Positions 1 through 5,718 of a DNA stretch of 16,437 bases are shown here, piece by piece. The stretch comes from UBA10002 sp964373775 (GTDB lineage Bacteria; Patescibacteriota; Minisyncoccia; Phycocordibacterales; UBA10002), in contig CAYJWA010000020.1 in assembly GCA_964373775.1 (NCBI GenBank), positions 1 through 16,437 on the forward strand, written 5' to 3'. Under the pieces are notes generated by a model. The model searched no databases, was not told the origin of the DNA, and worked only from the letters and a program-made list of their open reading frames with translations. The number at the start of each line of letters is the position of its first letter. Within the stretch, counting starts at the first letter, position 1. The position numbers and the translations under genes were made by a program.

Positions 1-228
1 CAAATTTTCTTTTGAAAAGCCAGGGTAGTAAACTTTATCAAAGTGCTTTTTTTCTCTTTCCAGACCTTCTAACGCGTAAGTTTCCGACTCTGTGAATTCT
101 CCTGTGTCCCTGGGGTGACGATATTTGCGCACTAAATCATAAAACTCCTTGGAAACAGTTTGTCCATTCTCCAGCTAGTGAGTAGCTTCTTGTGCTACAG
201 GAAAATTGAAATTTGGCTCTTTATCCAT
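1..228 (-). pseudogene. Unrecognised gene, cut by window edge and interrupted by an amber codon
   Basis: The minus strand opens with ATG at 228 and runs in one frame to position 1 with a single interruption, TAG at 177-175 (codon 18). Before it the product begins MDKEPNFNFPVAQEATH; after it 57 codons stay open, starting LENGQTVSKEFYDLV and rich in Lys, Glu, Tyr and Arg, as a real soluble protein would be. No good start codon follows the stop closely. The simplest reading is a CAG-to-TAG mutation, a sequencing error, or a decayed gene. I do not recognise the family. The gene continues outside the window, so its full length and domain content are unknown. Confidence 0.45.
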
Positions 229-326
229 ATGCGACAGTACCAAATGTAACATAGAGCAAGACTATATAAGCAGTTCATCGAAATATAGGAACGGCTCATT
301 TGGAAAATGGGTCAGCCGCCATTGTC

Positions 327-369
327 AGCCCGACTGAATTTTTTGTTGAATGTGGGGACAATTCGGTGA
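327..369 (+). repeat. 43-bp dispersed repeat, copy 1 of 4
   Basis: The core begins AGCCCGACTGAATTTTTTG and ends ATTCGGTGA. The 7-base segments ACTGAAT and ATTCGGT can pair (one G-T), giving a stem with a loop of about 21 bases. Copies of exactly the same length and orientation lie at 1188-1230, 1370-1412 and 2267-2309. Upstream, GGGTCAGCCGCCATTGT (309-325) is shared with copy 3. The copy lies just beyond the 3' end of the first NYN gene. Confidence 0.85.
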
Positions 370-410
370 GGAGTGCACAGAGGGCGGTCGTATGCGGACA
401 CTTGCTTTTT

Positions 411-480
411 TATAATCACTTATGCTACAGTATCGGTACTAAACGTGAAAGGCATCCTATATGGGTGCCTTTCGTTTTAT
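411..480 (+). terminator. Hairpin terminator with a possible short plus-strand transcript
   Basis: Positions 441-457 pair with 463-477 (GGCATCC against GGGTGCC, then AAAG/CTTT and AAAC/GTTT around a 2-base bulge), followed by TTTTAT on the plus strand. The minus-strand NYN gene stops at 479-477, at the base of the same hairpin, so it probably terminates that gene as well. A perfect TATAAT at 411-416 lies just upstream on the plus strand, so a very short plus RNA (about 423-480) is possible; this last point is weak. Confidence 0.5.
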
Positions 481-1112
481 CTACTATTTTCACCCATTTT
501 TAAGATTTCTCGCAAGTATTCGAAATCTCTGAAGTTACTGCCCGCAAATTGCTTGATTTCTTTTGCCGTTCTCGGACCTCTGCCGAGCACAATCATTTCT
601 TTTCCTATTTCCTTGAGATACTTGAGTACTGGCAAGAAGTCGCCGTCGCCTGAAAGCACAATAGCTCGGTCAAAGTTTTCTTTTTCTTTCATTAAGTGAA
701 ACGCCATATCAACATCGCAGTTAGCTTTGCGTTTTGTCGTGCCGTCCTCTTGGTCGTAGAGCTTTACCGGTTTTAGGAAAAGTCGGTAGCCAAATTGTAA
801 GAGCTTCAAATAAAAACGAACCCGTTGCAGGTGTCGCCCCAAAAGTAATATCTCCGCCTCGTTCAATTCTTTTTCTTTCTTTTCAATCAACCCGAGCAGA
901 TAGCTCTCTAGTTGTGCAATGGGAACCGTATCATCTTTTTGGTAATCGTACTTAAAATTGTGTATCTCAACACCGCCGAAATAGAATGTCCGCTTTGCAT
1001 CATATTTTTCTTGCAAGTAAGCGAGGAGCTTCTTGTAGTCAATTTTCCAGCCAAGACTTTTCTCCCCGCCATAAAAAAGGTTGGAAGCATCTATAAAAAC
1101 AAAAGTTTTCAT
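477..1112 (-). CDS. NYN-domain (PIN-like, LabA/DUF88-type) putative RNase, NYN1
   Basis: This 211-residue protein is a single NYN domain, the PIN-like metal-dependent nuclease fold associated with RNA cleavage. The signature is clear: FIDASN near the N-terminus (Asp8, Asn11), NCDVDMAFHL at 131-140 (Asp133, Asp135) and LSGDGDF at 153-159 (Asp156, Asp158). These acidic residues form the usual metal site. I chose ATG 1112 because the fold begins at MKTFVFIDAS and an extended -10 box lies 7 bases upstream; the frame stays open 13 codons further up. The gene is divergent from a second NYN gene at 1448 and is bracketed by 43-bp repeats. It looks AT-richer than the genes right of 2500. The RNA target is unknown; antiphage, toxin or RNA-turnover roles are all possible. 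Confidence 0.88.
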   Translation of the reverse strand: MKTFVFIDASNLFYGGEKSLGWKIDYKKLLAYLQEKYDAKRTFYFGGVEIHNFKYDYQKDDTVPIAQLESYLLGLIEKKEKELNEAEILLLGRHLQRVRFYLKLLQFGYRLFLKPVKLYDQEDGTTKRKANCDVDMAFHLMKEKENFDRAIVLSGDGDFLPVLKYLKEIGKEMIVLGRGPRTAKEIKQFAGSNFRDFEYLREILKMGENSR

Positions 1113-1119
1113 AGGGGGC

Positions 1120-1128
1120 ATTATATCA
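1120..1128 (-). promoter_or_regulatory. Extended -10 promoter of NYN1
   Basis: On the minus strand TG-A-TATAAT ends 7 bases (GCCCCCT) before ATG 1112. The hexamer is perfect and the TG extension makes a -35 box unnecessary. The spacing puts the transcription start at or next to the start codon, so the mRNA is probably leaderless. No Shine-Dalgarno sequence is present. Confidence 0.65.
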
Positions 1129-1187
1129 TTTACGCGGTCTAAGCGTAGCAAAGCGAGTCCCTGATATTTATAGTTAGGCGCTTTGTC

Positions 1188-1230
1188 AGCCCGACTGAAT
1201 TTTTTGTTGAACGCGCGGGCGATTCGGTGA
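1188..1230 (+). repeat. 43-bp dispersed repeat, copy 2 of 4
   Basis: Same core as copy 1 with a GC-richer middle (CGCGCGGGCGAT in place of TGTGGGGACAAT). It lies 76 bp upstream of NYN1, so copies 1 and 2 bracket that gene at a spacing of 861 bp. Confidence 0.85.
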
Positions 1231-1292
1231 GGGGTGTGAACATGGGCGGCCTCATACCACTACCATAACTATTCCTCTCCACACTGGCATAC

Positions 1293-1334
1293 AATCATAG
1301 CATTTACCTACGGCCGTATGTAAATGCTATGATT
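1293..1334. repeat. 42-bp near-perfect palindrome between the divergent NYN genes
   Basis: Two 21-base arms meet at CGG|CCG with no loop; 20 of 21 pairs match. Each arm ends in TGCTATGAT, an extended -10 box pointing outward, so the palindrome contains a divergent pair of promoter-like boxes (plus: 1325-1333; minus: 1302-1294). The same TGCTATGAT is the promoter of the antitoxin gene at 11641-11649. It could be an operator, a cruciform-forming site or the remnant of a mobile element. The 335-bp space between the NYN genes holds only this palindrome and repeat copies 2 and 3. Confidence 0.8.
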
Positions 1335-1369
1335 CAGAAAATAGGAAAGTGGGGTCAGCCGCCATTGTT

Positions 1370-1412
1370 GGCCCAACTGAATTTTTTGTTGAACGCGCGG
1401 GGGATTCGGTGA
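1370..1412 (+). repeat. 43-bp dispersed repeat, copy 3 of 4
   Basis: Core with GGCCCAACTG in place of AGCCCGACTG and CGCGCGGGGGAT in the middle. The upstream extension GGTCAGCCGCCATTGT is shared with copy 1. It lies 36 bp before the NYN2 start codon. Confidence 0.85.
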
Positions 1413-1432
1413 AGCAAGCCGCAAGAAATTTA

Positions 1433-1441
1433 TGTTAGAAT
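1433..1441 (+). promoter_or_regulatory. Extended -10 promoter of NYN2
   Basis: TG-T-TAGAAT (one mismatch to TATAAT) ends 6 bases (GTCCTT) before the GTG start at 1448. The geometry is the same as in five other genes here and suggests a leaderless mRNA. It supports GTG 1448 as the true start. Confidence 0.55.
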
Positions 1442-1447
1442 GTCCTT

Positions 1448-2107
1448 GTGGACTTGCAAGAATTCAAGACGCAATATTTTCTTTTTGAACCGAAAGATTT
1501 TGGGCGAATTTTTGCTTTTGTTGATTTTGGGAATGTTCGTCCCTGGGCGAAAGATATGTGGACTGAAGAGAATAAGTTCAGATTTTGTGTCGAGATTGAT
1601 ATTAAAAAGATTTACGAGATTTGTTCATGGGTAAATGCAAAAAAGAGCTTTTTCTACTACGGCTATTTTCCCCAGGATGAAACAGGAGAGAATAGAAGCG
1701 AGAAAACCAAAAAACACAACAACTCAATCTTTCGGATTGATAAGGCTCGGAAGTGTGGGTTTGAGGTGAAAACGAAGGAGATAAAAATGATTCCGCATTA
1801 TGACGAAGATGGAAAATTTCGCGGCAAATTTCCAAAATGTAATTTTGATGTGGAAATGACGATGGATATGATAATGAACCTCGACGAGTATGATACGGTT
1901 ATGCTTTTTTCAGGAGACAGTGATTTCGGCGGATTACTTAAACATTTAAAATCATGCGGTAAAAAGATCGTAGTTGTTTGTACGAGAAACAGGATGAGTA
2001 GCGAACTTGAAGAAGTGGCGAATAAATTTGTACCCGCAGAAACCCTAAAGGATTTTTTGAGGTACGAGCGTATAAACAACACTCCGCCCTTGCGGGCGGA
2101 GGTATAA
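1448..2107 (+). CDS. NYN-domain (PIN-like) putative RNase, NYN2
   Basis: A 219-residue NYN-domain protein distinct in sequence from NYN1. After a 20-residue N-terminal extension the fold starts with IFAFVDFGNVRPWA (Asp26, Asn29). The second acidic cluster is CNFDVEMTMD at 131-140 and the third is FSGDSDFGGLL at 154-164 (Asp157, Asp159). These are the expected metal ligands of an NYN/PIN-like RNase. The start is GTG, supported by the promoter box 6 bases before it. The gene is divergent from NYN1 across the palindrome and is bracketed by repeat copies 3 and 4. Its last codons (TPPLRAEV) are encoded by a perfect CTCCGCCC hairpin, which suggests that a palindrome became fused to the 3' end. Function beyond nuclease fold is inferred. 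Confidence 0.87.
   Translation: MDLQEFKTQYFLFEPKDFGRIFAFVDFGNVRPWAKDMWTEENKFRFCVEIDIKKIYEICSWVNAKKSFFYYGYFPQDETGENRSEKTKKHNNSIFRIDKARKCGFEVKTKEIKMIPHYDEDGKFRGKFPKCNFDVEMTMDMIMNLDEYDTVMLFSGDSDFGGLLKHLKSCGKKIVVVCTRNRMSSELEEVANKFVPAETLKDFLRYERINNTPPLRAEV
2082..2101. repeat. Palindrome overlapping the 3' end of NYN2
   Basis: CTCCGCCC and GGGCGGAG form a perfect 8-bp stem around TTGC. It encodes the last residues of NYN2 and ends 3 bases before the stop codon. It may act as a terminator, but only AT-rich bases and no T-run follow it. Confidence 0.6.
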
Positions 2108-2266
2108 ATACGATCCCAACTTTCCTTATGGGCAAGGATAGCTTTCGCTACATCAGCATTATAGCAAGCCCCTTGTTAAAGTCAAAGAAAGAAAGTGTGG
2201 GTGTGGATAACCATGATTAAATAGCCCGCAATGAATAAAGAAGTCAGGTACCTCTGATTTAGAGCT

Positions 2267-2309
2267 AGCCCGACTGAATTTTTTGTTGAATGTGGGGACA
2301 ATTCGGTGA
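2267..2309 (+). repeat. 43-bp dispersed repeat, copy 4 of 4
   Basis: Almost identical to copy 1, including the TGTGGGGACAAT middle. It lies 897 bp after copy 3, so copies 3 and 4 bracket NYN2. The surrounding 400-bp space (2108-2508) holds no gene that I can support; it also has a perfect DnaA-box 9-mer TGTGGATAA at 2202-2210. Confidence 0.85.
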
Positions 2310-2424
2310 AGAGTGCAAGAGCTGGTGGGGTTATTCACCAAATAGACCTTTCACAAAAAAACGCTACAGGCACGCTTTGCCGTTTATTTTCTATTCATTT
2401 CCCAACCAGAAAACGGAGATTCCG

Positions 2425-2464
2425 CATATCAATATAGCGTGCGGTCGCAAATTATATTGATATG
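2425..2464. repeat. Inverted repeat upstream of the MFS gene
   Basis: CATATCAATATA (2425-2436) and TATATTGATATG (2453-2464) are perfect 12-base inverted arms around a 16-base centre. It ends 30 bases before the MFS promoter box, so it could be a repressor-binding site. The symmetry also fits a spacer palindrome. Confidence 0.5.
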
Positions 2465-2493
2465 CCTCGTCTGCTCACCTGGCTCCACCGGTG

Positions 2494-2502
2494 TGCTACA
2501 AT
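2494..2502 (+). promoter_or_regulatory. Extended -10 promoter of the MFS gene
   Basis: TG-C-TACAAT ends 6 bases (ATCGGC) before ATG 2509. It makes 2509 the likely start and the mRNA probably leaderless. Confidence 0.55.
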
Positions 2503-2508
2503 ATCGGC

Positions 2509-3693
2509 ATGCCGGATATTTCTATGACCGCGCCTGCGCGCCGAAGGAGCAACCCGCTCATCTTCGTCTATCTCCTCTCATTCTTCTTCACCCTGCATAT
2601 TGCGGTGCCGGTCTATATCAACTCCTCTTTTCTCGGAATACTGACGAGTCCGGAGCGCGTGGGTATTATCTATTCTGTCGCGTCATTACTCAGCATCATC
2701 GCGCTCTTTGTTATCCCGCGCGTCCTAAAATCCGTTGGCGACTTTCGCGCCACGCTTCTTTTCCTTACCGCAGAGACCGCGATTTTCTTCGGTCTTGCCA
2801 CGCTCAAAGACCCCGTGCTCCTTATGGCGCTCTTCATCGCAAGTTATGTGCTCATTTATCTGATTTCTTTTGACCTTGACCTCATTGTGGAGAGTTTCTC
2901 GCGCAATGCAAGCACGGGAAGCGTGCGCGGCCTCTACCTCACCTCCGCAAACATCGCATGGGTTCTGGCGCCAACCCTTGCCGCGGGCATTCTCACCGAC
3001 GGCGATTATTGGCGTGTGTATATGGCAGCCGCGTTTCTCCTGATTCCCGCGCTCGTGATCTTCGCGCGCAAACTGGAACACTTCAGAGACCCGCGCTACC
3101 GGAGCGCGCCCTTCTGGAAAACCGCGAAGATGGTCTGGCGAAGACGCGACTTGCACAATATTTTTGCCGCAAGCTTTATCCTGCAATTTTTCTTCACCTG
3201 GATGGTGATTTACACGCCGATTTACCTCCACGAATATCTCGGATTTCTCTGGGAAGACATCGGGATTATGTTCTCCATCATGCTCGTACCGTTTCTTCTT
3301 TTGGAAGCGCCCTTGGGGCGGCTCGCGGACAAACTGCTGGGAGAGAAAGAGATTATGTCGGTCGGATTCGTGATTATCGCCGCGGCAACCGCGCTCATGT
3401 CCTTTGTTACCGACAATTCCTTCCTCACCTGGGCGATACTCCTCTTTCTAACGCGCGTCGGCGCCGCGTGCGTGGAGATTATGAGCGAGACCTACTTCTT
3501 CAAAAAAATAGACGGGCAGGACGCGGACATCGTGAGCTTGCAGCGCTCCGTGCGCCCGCTTGCCGGAATGCTCGGTCCTCTTGTCGCGACTGCGCTTCTG
3601 CCGTTTATTGCATTCAAATCGCTCTTCCTCATTCTCGCGGTCATTGTGCTTTCGGGACTGCGCTTCAGTTTGGCGATTAAAGACACGAAATAA
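2509..3693 (+). CDS. Major facilitator superfamily (MFS) transporter
   Basis: The product is a 394-residue integral membrane protein with about twelve hydrophobic helices in two halves, beginning at residue 17 (LIFVYLLSFFFTLHIAVPVYI) and ending near 386. The loop between helices 8 and 9 reads PLGRLADKLLGEKE (268-281), the GxLaDr-like motif A of MFS carriers. A cytoplasmic linker at 187-215 separates the two six-helix bundles. Length matches the family. The substrate cannot be told from sequence; an efflux role is common for such stand-alone carriers. I chose ATG 2509 over the in-frame GTG 2491 because the promoter box overlaps the latter. It stands alone: repeats precede it and a MITE-like element follows 3 bases after the stop. 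Confidence 0.88.
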   Translation: MPDISMTAPARRRSNPLIFVYLLSFFFTLHIAVPVYINSSFLGILTSPERVGIIYSVASLLSIIALFVIPRVLKSVGDFRATLLFLTAETAIFFGLATLKDPVLLMALFIASYVLIYLISFDLDLIVESFSRNASTGSVRGLYLTSANIAWVLAPTLAAGILTDGDYWRVYMAAAFLLIPALVIFARKLEHFRDPRYRSAPFWKTAKMVWRRRDLHNIFAASFILQFFFTWMVIYTPIYLHEYLGFLWEDIGIMFSIMLVPFLLLEAPLGRLADKLLGEKEIMSVGFVIIAAATALMSFVTDNSFLTWAILLFLTRVGAACVEIMSETYFFKKIDGQDADIVSLQRSVRPLAGMLGPLVATALLPFIAFKSLFLILAVIVLSGLRFSLAIKDTK

Positions 3694-3696
3694 ATA

Positions 3697-3851
3697 TTAG
3701 GACCTACGCGTTTGGGATTTTATTCCCCCTTTCTTAAAGGGGGTGCTTGAAAAGCGGGGGATTTCGCCTTTATACCAGAGCCCAAAATCCCTCCCCCTGA
3801 CGGGTACTCCCTTTATTAAGGGAGAATTCAGACCAAACGCGTAAGTCCTAA
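3697..3851. mobile_element. MITE-like element with terminal inverted repeats
   Basis: The left end TTAGGACCTACGCGTTTGG (3697-3715) is the reverse complement of the right end CCAAACGCGTAAGTCCTAA (3833-3851) apart from one base. Inside are GGGATTTT and its inverse AAAATCCC, plus two perfect hairpins: CCCCCTTT-CTT-AAAGGGGG and CTCCCTT-TATT-AAGGGAG. It is about 155 bp and has no coding capacity. ATAT-like bases flank both ends. It starts right after the MFS stop codon and may also terminate that transcript. Confidence 0.65.
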
Positions 3852-3853
3852 AT

Positions 3854-3895
3854 ATACCAATATACGAATGGTACTAATGATGCGAATGGCTACGA
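3854..3895. repeat. Degenerate ATACGAATG-type spacer repeat
   Basis: Overlapping words such as ATACCAATATACGAATGG and ACTAATGATGCGAATGG follow the MITE-like element. CTAATGATGCGAA recurs in the opposite orientation at 13919-13931, upstream of pyrG, within a longer block of the same words. It is non-coding spacer sequence. Confidence 0.5.
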
Positions 3896-3941
3896 ATAAA
3901 AACAGAAAGGCGGGGCAGGTTATTCGTGATTCAGTTATAGG

Positions 3942-4112
3942 TTATTCAGTATCTTCCGGTTCGTTCTCCTCCTCGCGAACGGCTTTGTGCATACCGTCTT
4001 CGCAGTCGCAGGGAGTTAACGGCTCTCCCTCTTTCTTGCATTCCTCGGCTTGGCAAACGCCAGGATTGCTCGACTGCCCTTCACAACCGCCGGTACAAAT
4101 GTAGTGCTTCAT
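3942..4112 (-). CDS. Small Cys-rich protein, putative metal-binding, 56 aa
   Basis: ATG 4112 to TAA 3942 encodes 56 residues starting MKHYICTGGCEGQSSNPGVC. Six cysteines lie at 6, 10, 20, 25, 35 and 37, with a histidine at 42, followed by a strongly acidic tail (REEENEPEDTE). The spacing CxxxC, then C and CxxxxC, then CxC, suggests two zinc- or iron-coordinating knuckles in a compact fold. No signal peptide or membrane segment is visible, so it should be cytoplasmic. It precedes no obvious operon partner; the glutaredoxin gene lies 170 bp upstream on the same strand, which makes a thiol or metal-homeostasis link conceivable. I have seen similar short proteins in this kind of genome but cannot name a family. 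Confidence 0.6.
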   Translation of the reverse strand: MKHYICTGGCEGQSSNPGVCQAEECKKEGEPLTPCDCEDGMHKAVREEENEPEDTE

Positions 4113-4116
4113 ATCT

Positions 4117-4262
4117 TCAGCAAAATCAAAATTACAAGCACCAAATTACAAACAATATACAATACCAAAACACATTTCTTAATCCGTTTTGAATTTGGAG
4201 ATTGAAATTTGTTTGTGATCTGTAATTTGTGTATTGGAATTTGATTGTTAATGCTAAACATA
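4117..4262. repeat. AT-rich imperfect inverted spacer repeat
   Basis: Words such as CAAATTACAAACAATATACA in the left half face TTTGTTTGTGATCTGTAATT and similar in the right half, forming a long imperfect inverted repeat. A related low-complexity stretch lies between ftsE and ftsX (14897-14960). I see no gene in it. Confidence 0.4.
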
Positions 4263-4281
4263 CTACCAGAACAAAACTAAC

Positions 4282-4524
4282 TCACAAAACTCCTTGTTGC
4301 TTAAGAAACACCTCCACTGCATCTCTATCCGTATCCGCCAGTATTTCACCATTGAGGTCAAGTGTCGGCGCTTTGGTTTGCCCGCTTTTTTTCACCATCT
4401 CGTCGAACCAGTTCTTATTGCCGCGCACTTCACGCTCTTCGTAGACCACCTTCTTCTCACTAAGAAAATCAACGACGGCTCGACACCACGGACATCCCAG
4501 TTTTGTATAGACAATCAATTTCAT
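4282..4524 (-). CDS. Glutaredoxin-like thiol-disulfide protein
   Basis: This is an 80-residue single thioredoxin-fold domain. The N-terminal strand MKLIVYTKLG leads into the redox motif CPWC (Cys11, Cys14), and the cis-proline loop is TKAPTLDL (Pro53). Grx proteins reduce disulfides or glutathione mixed disulfides in the cytoplasm. The TDRDAVEVFLKQ segment near the C-terminus fits the last helix. Length is typical for NrdH/Grx proteins (75-90). Cys-Pro-Trp-Cys is less common than CPYC. Whether the partner is glutathione or another thiol is unknown. The start has no Shine-Dalgarno; a perfect extended -10 lies 50 bp upstream, giving a short leader. Confidence 0.85.
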   Translation of the reverse strand: MKLIVYTKLGCPWCRAVVDFLSEKKVVYEEREVRGNKNWFDEMVKKSGQTKAPTLDLNGEILADTDRDAVEVFLKQQGVL

Positions 4525-4573
4525 ATGAGTTATAACTGCTTCTGCCGTTGCGCTTACCGTTGCTTGTAGGATA

Positions 4574-4582
4574 ATTATATCA
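4574..4582 (-). promoter_or_regulatory. Extended -10 promoter upstream of the glutaredoxin gene
   Basis: TG-A-TATAAT on the minus strand, identical to the NYN1 box. Unlike the leaderless genes here it lies about 50 bp before the start codon, so it would give a leader of about 40 bases. A second weaker box, TATAAC, sits 4 bases before the ATG. Confidence 0.5.
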
Positions 4583-4622
4583 AACTTTCTTCCCCCTCAT
4601 TGTTGATTTTGGGGAAAGCTCT

Positions 4623-4799
4623 TTCTCCATCAAGAATGGAGAAGAAGGGAGGCGTCGGGAACTAGTCGGGGCCACGAAAGTGCGCCCCGACTTTCTTGCT
4701 TTGATTTCGGGGTACCCGCCTGCCTACCGCAGGCAGGGTAATGCTCCGGGGCCTCCCCAGTAGTAGAAGCACGAAGACTCGCTTCACTACGGGGCAGGC
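4623..4799. repeat. Array of four consecutive hairpins downstream of tRNA-Pro
   Basis: Within 177 bp there are: TTCTCCAT/ATGGAGAA (4623-4643, perfect 8 bp); GTCGGGGC/GCCCCGAC with inner CAC-GAAA-GTG (4665-4691, followed by TTTCTTGCTTT, so a plausible plus-strand terminator); TACCC-GCCTGC/GCAGGC-GGGTA (4712-4740); and an 18-bp bulged stem at 4751-4799 joining GCCT-CCCC-GTAGT-GAAGC to its complement. No reading frame here is convincing. The array lies between the glutaredoxin gene and the tRNA remnant and may be accumulated palindromic repeats or a structured RNA. Confidence 0.55.
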
Positions 4800-4814
4800 A
4801 TGCGCCAACCTTTT

Positions 4815-4866
4815 TCGGGGTGCCGAGAATCGGACTCGGACCTCATGCCCTCTTCACCCGCTCCAA
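4815..4866 (-). pseudogene. 3'-part tRNA remnant next to tRNA-Pro
   Basis: Read on the minus strand there is a good T arm (CCGAG-TCCGATT-CTCGG), a 3' acceptor strand CACCCCG with discriminator A, and a D-loop-like start TTGGAGC. The 5' acceptor strand CGGGGTG is missing, and the anticodon arm (GGGTGAAGAGGGCATGAGG) cannot form a proper 5-bp stem. Both suggest deletions. The segment starts four bases after the tRNA-Pro 3' end. It is best explained as a decayed second tRNA; GAA in the loop hints at Phe but is not reliable. Confidence 0.4.
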
Positions 4867-4869
4867 TTT

Positions 4870-4940
4870 TCGGGGTACTGGGAATTGAACCCAGGCCTTA
4901 CCCACCCCATGGGTAAATACTGCCGTTATACTATACCCCG
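4870..4940 (-). tRNA. tRNA-Pro(GGG)
   Basis: The minus strand folds as a full cloverleaf: acceptor CGGGGTA/TACCCCG, D arm GTAT with AACGGCA loop, anticodon stem TACCC/GGGTA with loop ATGGGGT (anticodon GGG after T33), a 4-base variable loop, and T arm CTGGG-TTCAATT-CCCAG. C1-G72, discriminator A73 and G35-G36 are the usual bacterial proline identity elements. CCA is not encoded. It decodes CCC and CCU. A second, broken tRNA follows immediately downstream. Confidence 0.9.
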
Positions 4941-5098
4941 TTTCGCGCTTGTGACTATACACCATGCACCCTTGACTACTCAAACTACTTCAAGCATGAT
5001 AGAGATTGATTTTGGCTGAATATACAAAGCCGTTCTTGCGTGTGTTTTATGTGAGAACAGTTCTTTGTACTGAATTCCCCGTTCAACATTCAGCCAGC

Positions 5099-5127
5099 CG
5101 CGCCACCCATTGTGGCGCGTGTTTTTT
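5099..5127 (+). terminator. Hairpin terminator after the Gmad2 gene
   Basis: CGCGCCAC and GTGGCGCG form a perfect 8-bp stem around CCATT, followed on the plus strand by GTGTTTTTTATT. The T-run favours plus-strand termination, yet the only nearby gene stops at 5126 on the minus strand, where the hairpin comes right after the stop codon without a T-run. It probably acts in both directions. Confidence 0.6.
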
Positions 5128-5665
5128 ATTCAAACTTTACCGGCACCCGAAGCGCGTCTTCATTTTCGGGAAGTCCCGAAGGATTGTCTTTGTCCAGAAG
5201 AAGCGTACCGGTCGTTGTGGTCGGCATCGTGAATGAAAGCGTCGCTTCAAACGGTACAAATTCTTTTGTCATCCAGTCTAACTTTGCCTGTGCGACACTT
5301 TGCGTAAGCATCTCCCCGTTCCCGTCAAAAAGCCGCACCGGAAAGCTCGCTTCAAAGAACCAATTTCCTCGCGCCATCCCTTTAACGGTAAGCGGACTGG
5401 AGATAACAGTATTCGGTCTTGGTTCTGAAATGCGAATCAAATTATCTTTCTCCAATTCATTTCCGATATCCTCCTTGAAGGTTTTTCCATCCGGCGTCCT
5501 GCACTGCCGTGGATAGCTTTCCATGATGGGATTCCCCGCGCTGGCACACTCGGTAAAATTCGTAACCTCCGGCGCACGGTTACCATACCAATACAGCCCT
5601 CCGGCAATAACAAGCAAAATAATGCCAAATAGAATCTGCTTTATCGCCTTTTGCCTTCGGTTCAT
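5126..5665 (-). CDS. Membrane-anchored Gmad2-domain protein
   Basis: The product has 179 residues. A basic N-terminus (MNRRQKAIKQ) precedes one hydrophobic helix at about 11-28, so the rest should lie outside the membrane. Residues 35-66 hold a small Cys-containing motif, NFTECASAGNP...SYPRQCRTPDGKTF (Cys40, Cys55), common before such domains in Patescibacteria. From about 77 to 177 is a Gmad2 domain (immunoglobulin-like, first described in spore-germination proteins), with the hallmark ISEPRPNTVISSPLTVKGMA start and a VPVKF end. No enzymatic residues are seen; a cell-surface binding or envelope role is likely. I placed the start at 5665 because the helix begins there, although the frame is open upstream. 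It follows dinB by 53 bp. Confidence 0.8.
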   Translation of the reverse strand: MNRRQKAIKQILFGIILLVIAGGLYWYGNRAPEVTNFTECASAGNPIMESYPRQCRTPDGKTFKEDIGNELEKDNLIRISEPRPNTVISSPLTVKGMARGNWFFEASFPVRLFDGNGEMLTQSVAQAKLDWMTKEFVPFEATLSFTMPTTTTGTLLLDKDNPSGLPENEDALRVPVKFE

Positions 5666-5718
5666 GCTACAAATACTACAGCCCGCATAGGTCTGCGTCC
5701 AGTCGGCGTCTGTCTGCG

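Noticed and set aside
1..228. Alternative genetic code with a reassigned stop
   Set aside because: Only one in-frame TAG in one gene; all other genes end normally with standard stops and contain no internal ones.
309..2309. True integron with attC sites
   Set aside because: The repeats have a GTTGAAY core but no matching RYYYAAC partner at the proper distance in every copy, gene orientations differ and there is no integrase. I keep only a cassette-like description.
2725..3231. Long minus-strand and other-frame reading frames over the MFS gene
   Set aside because: Shadow frames with Arg/His-rich composition; the plus-strand product has clear membrane helices and an MFS motif.
4665..4700. Terminator of an unseen plus-strand gene
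   Set aside because: The hairpin and T-rich tail look good, but I find no plus-strand gene upstream; it is kept within the hairpin array.
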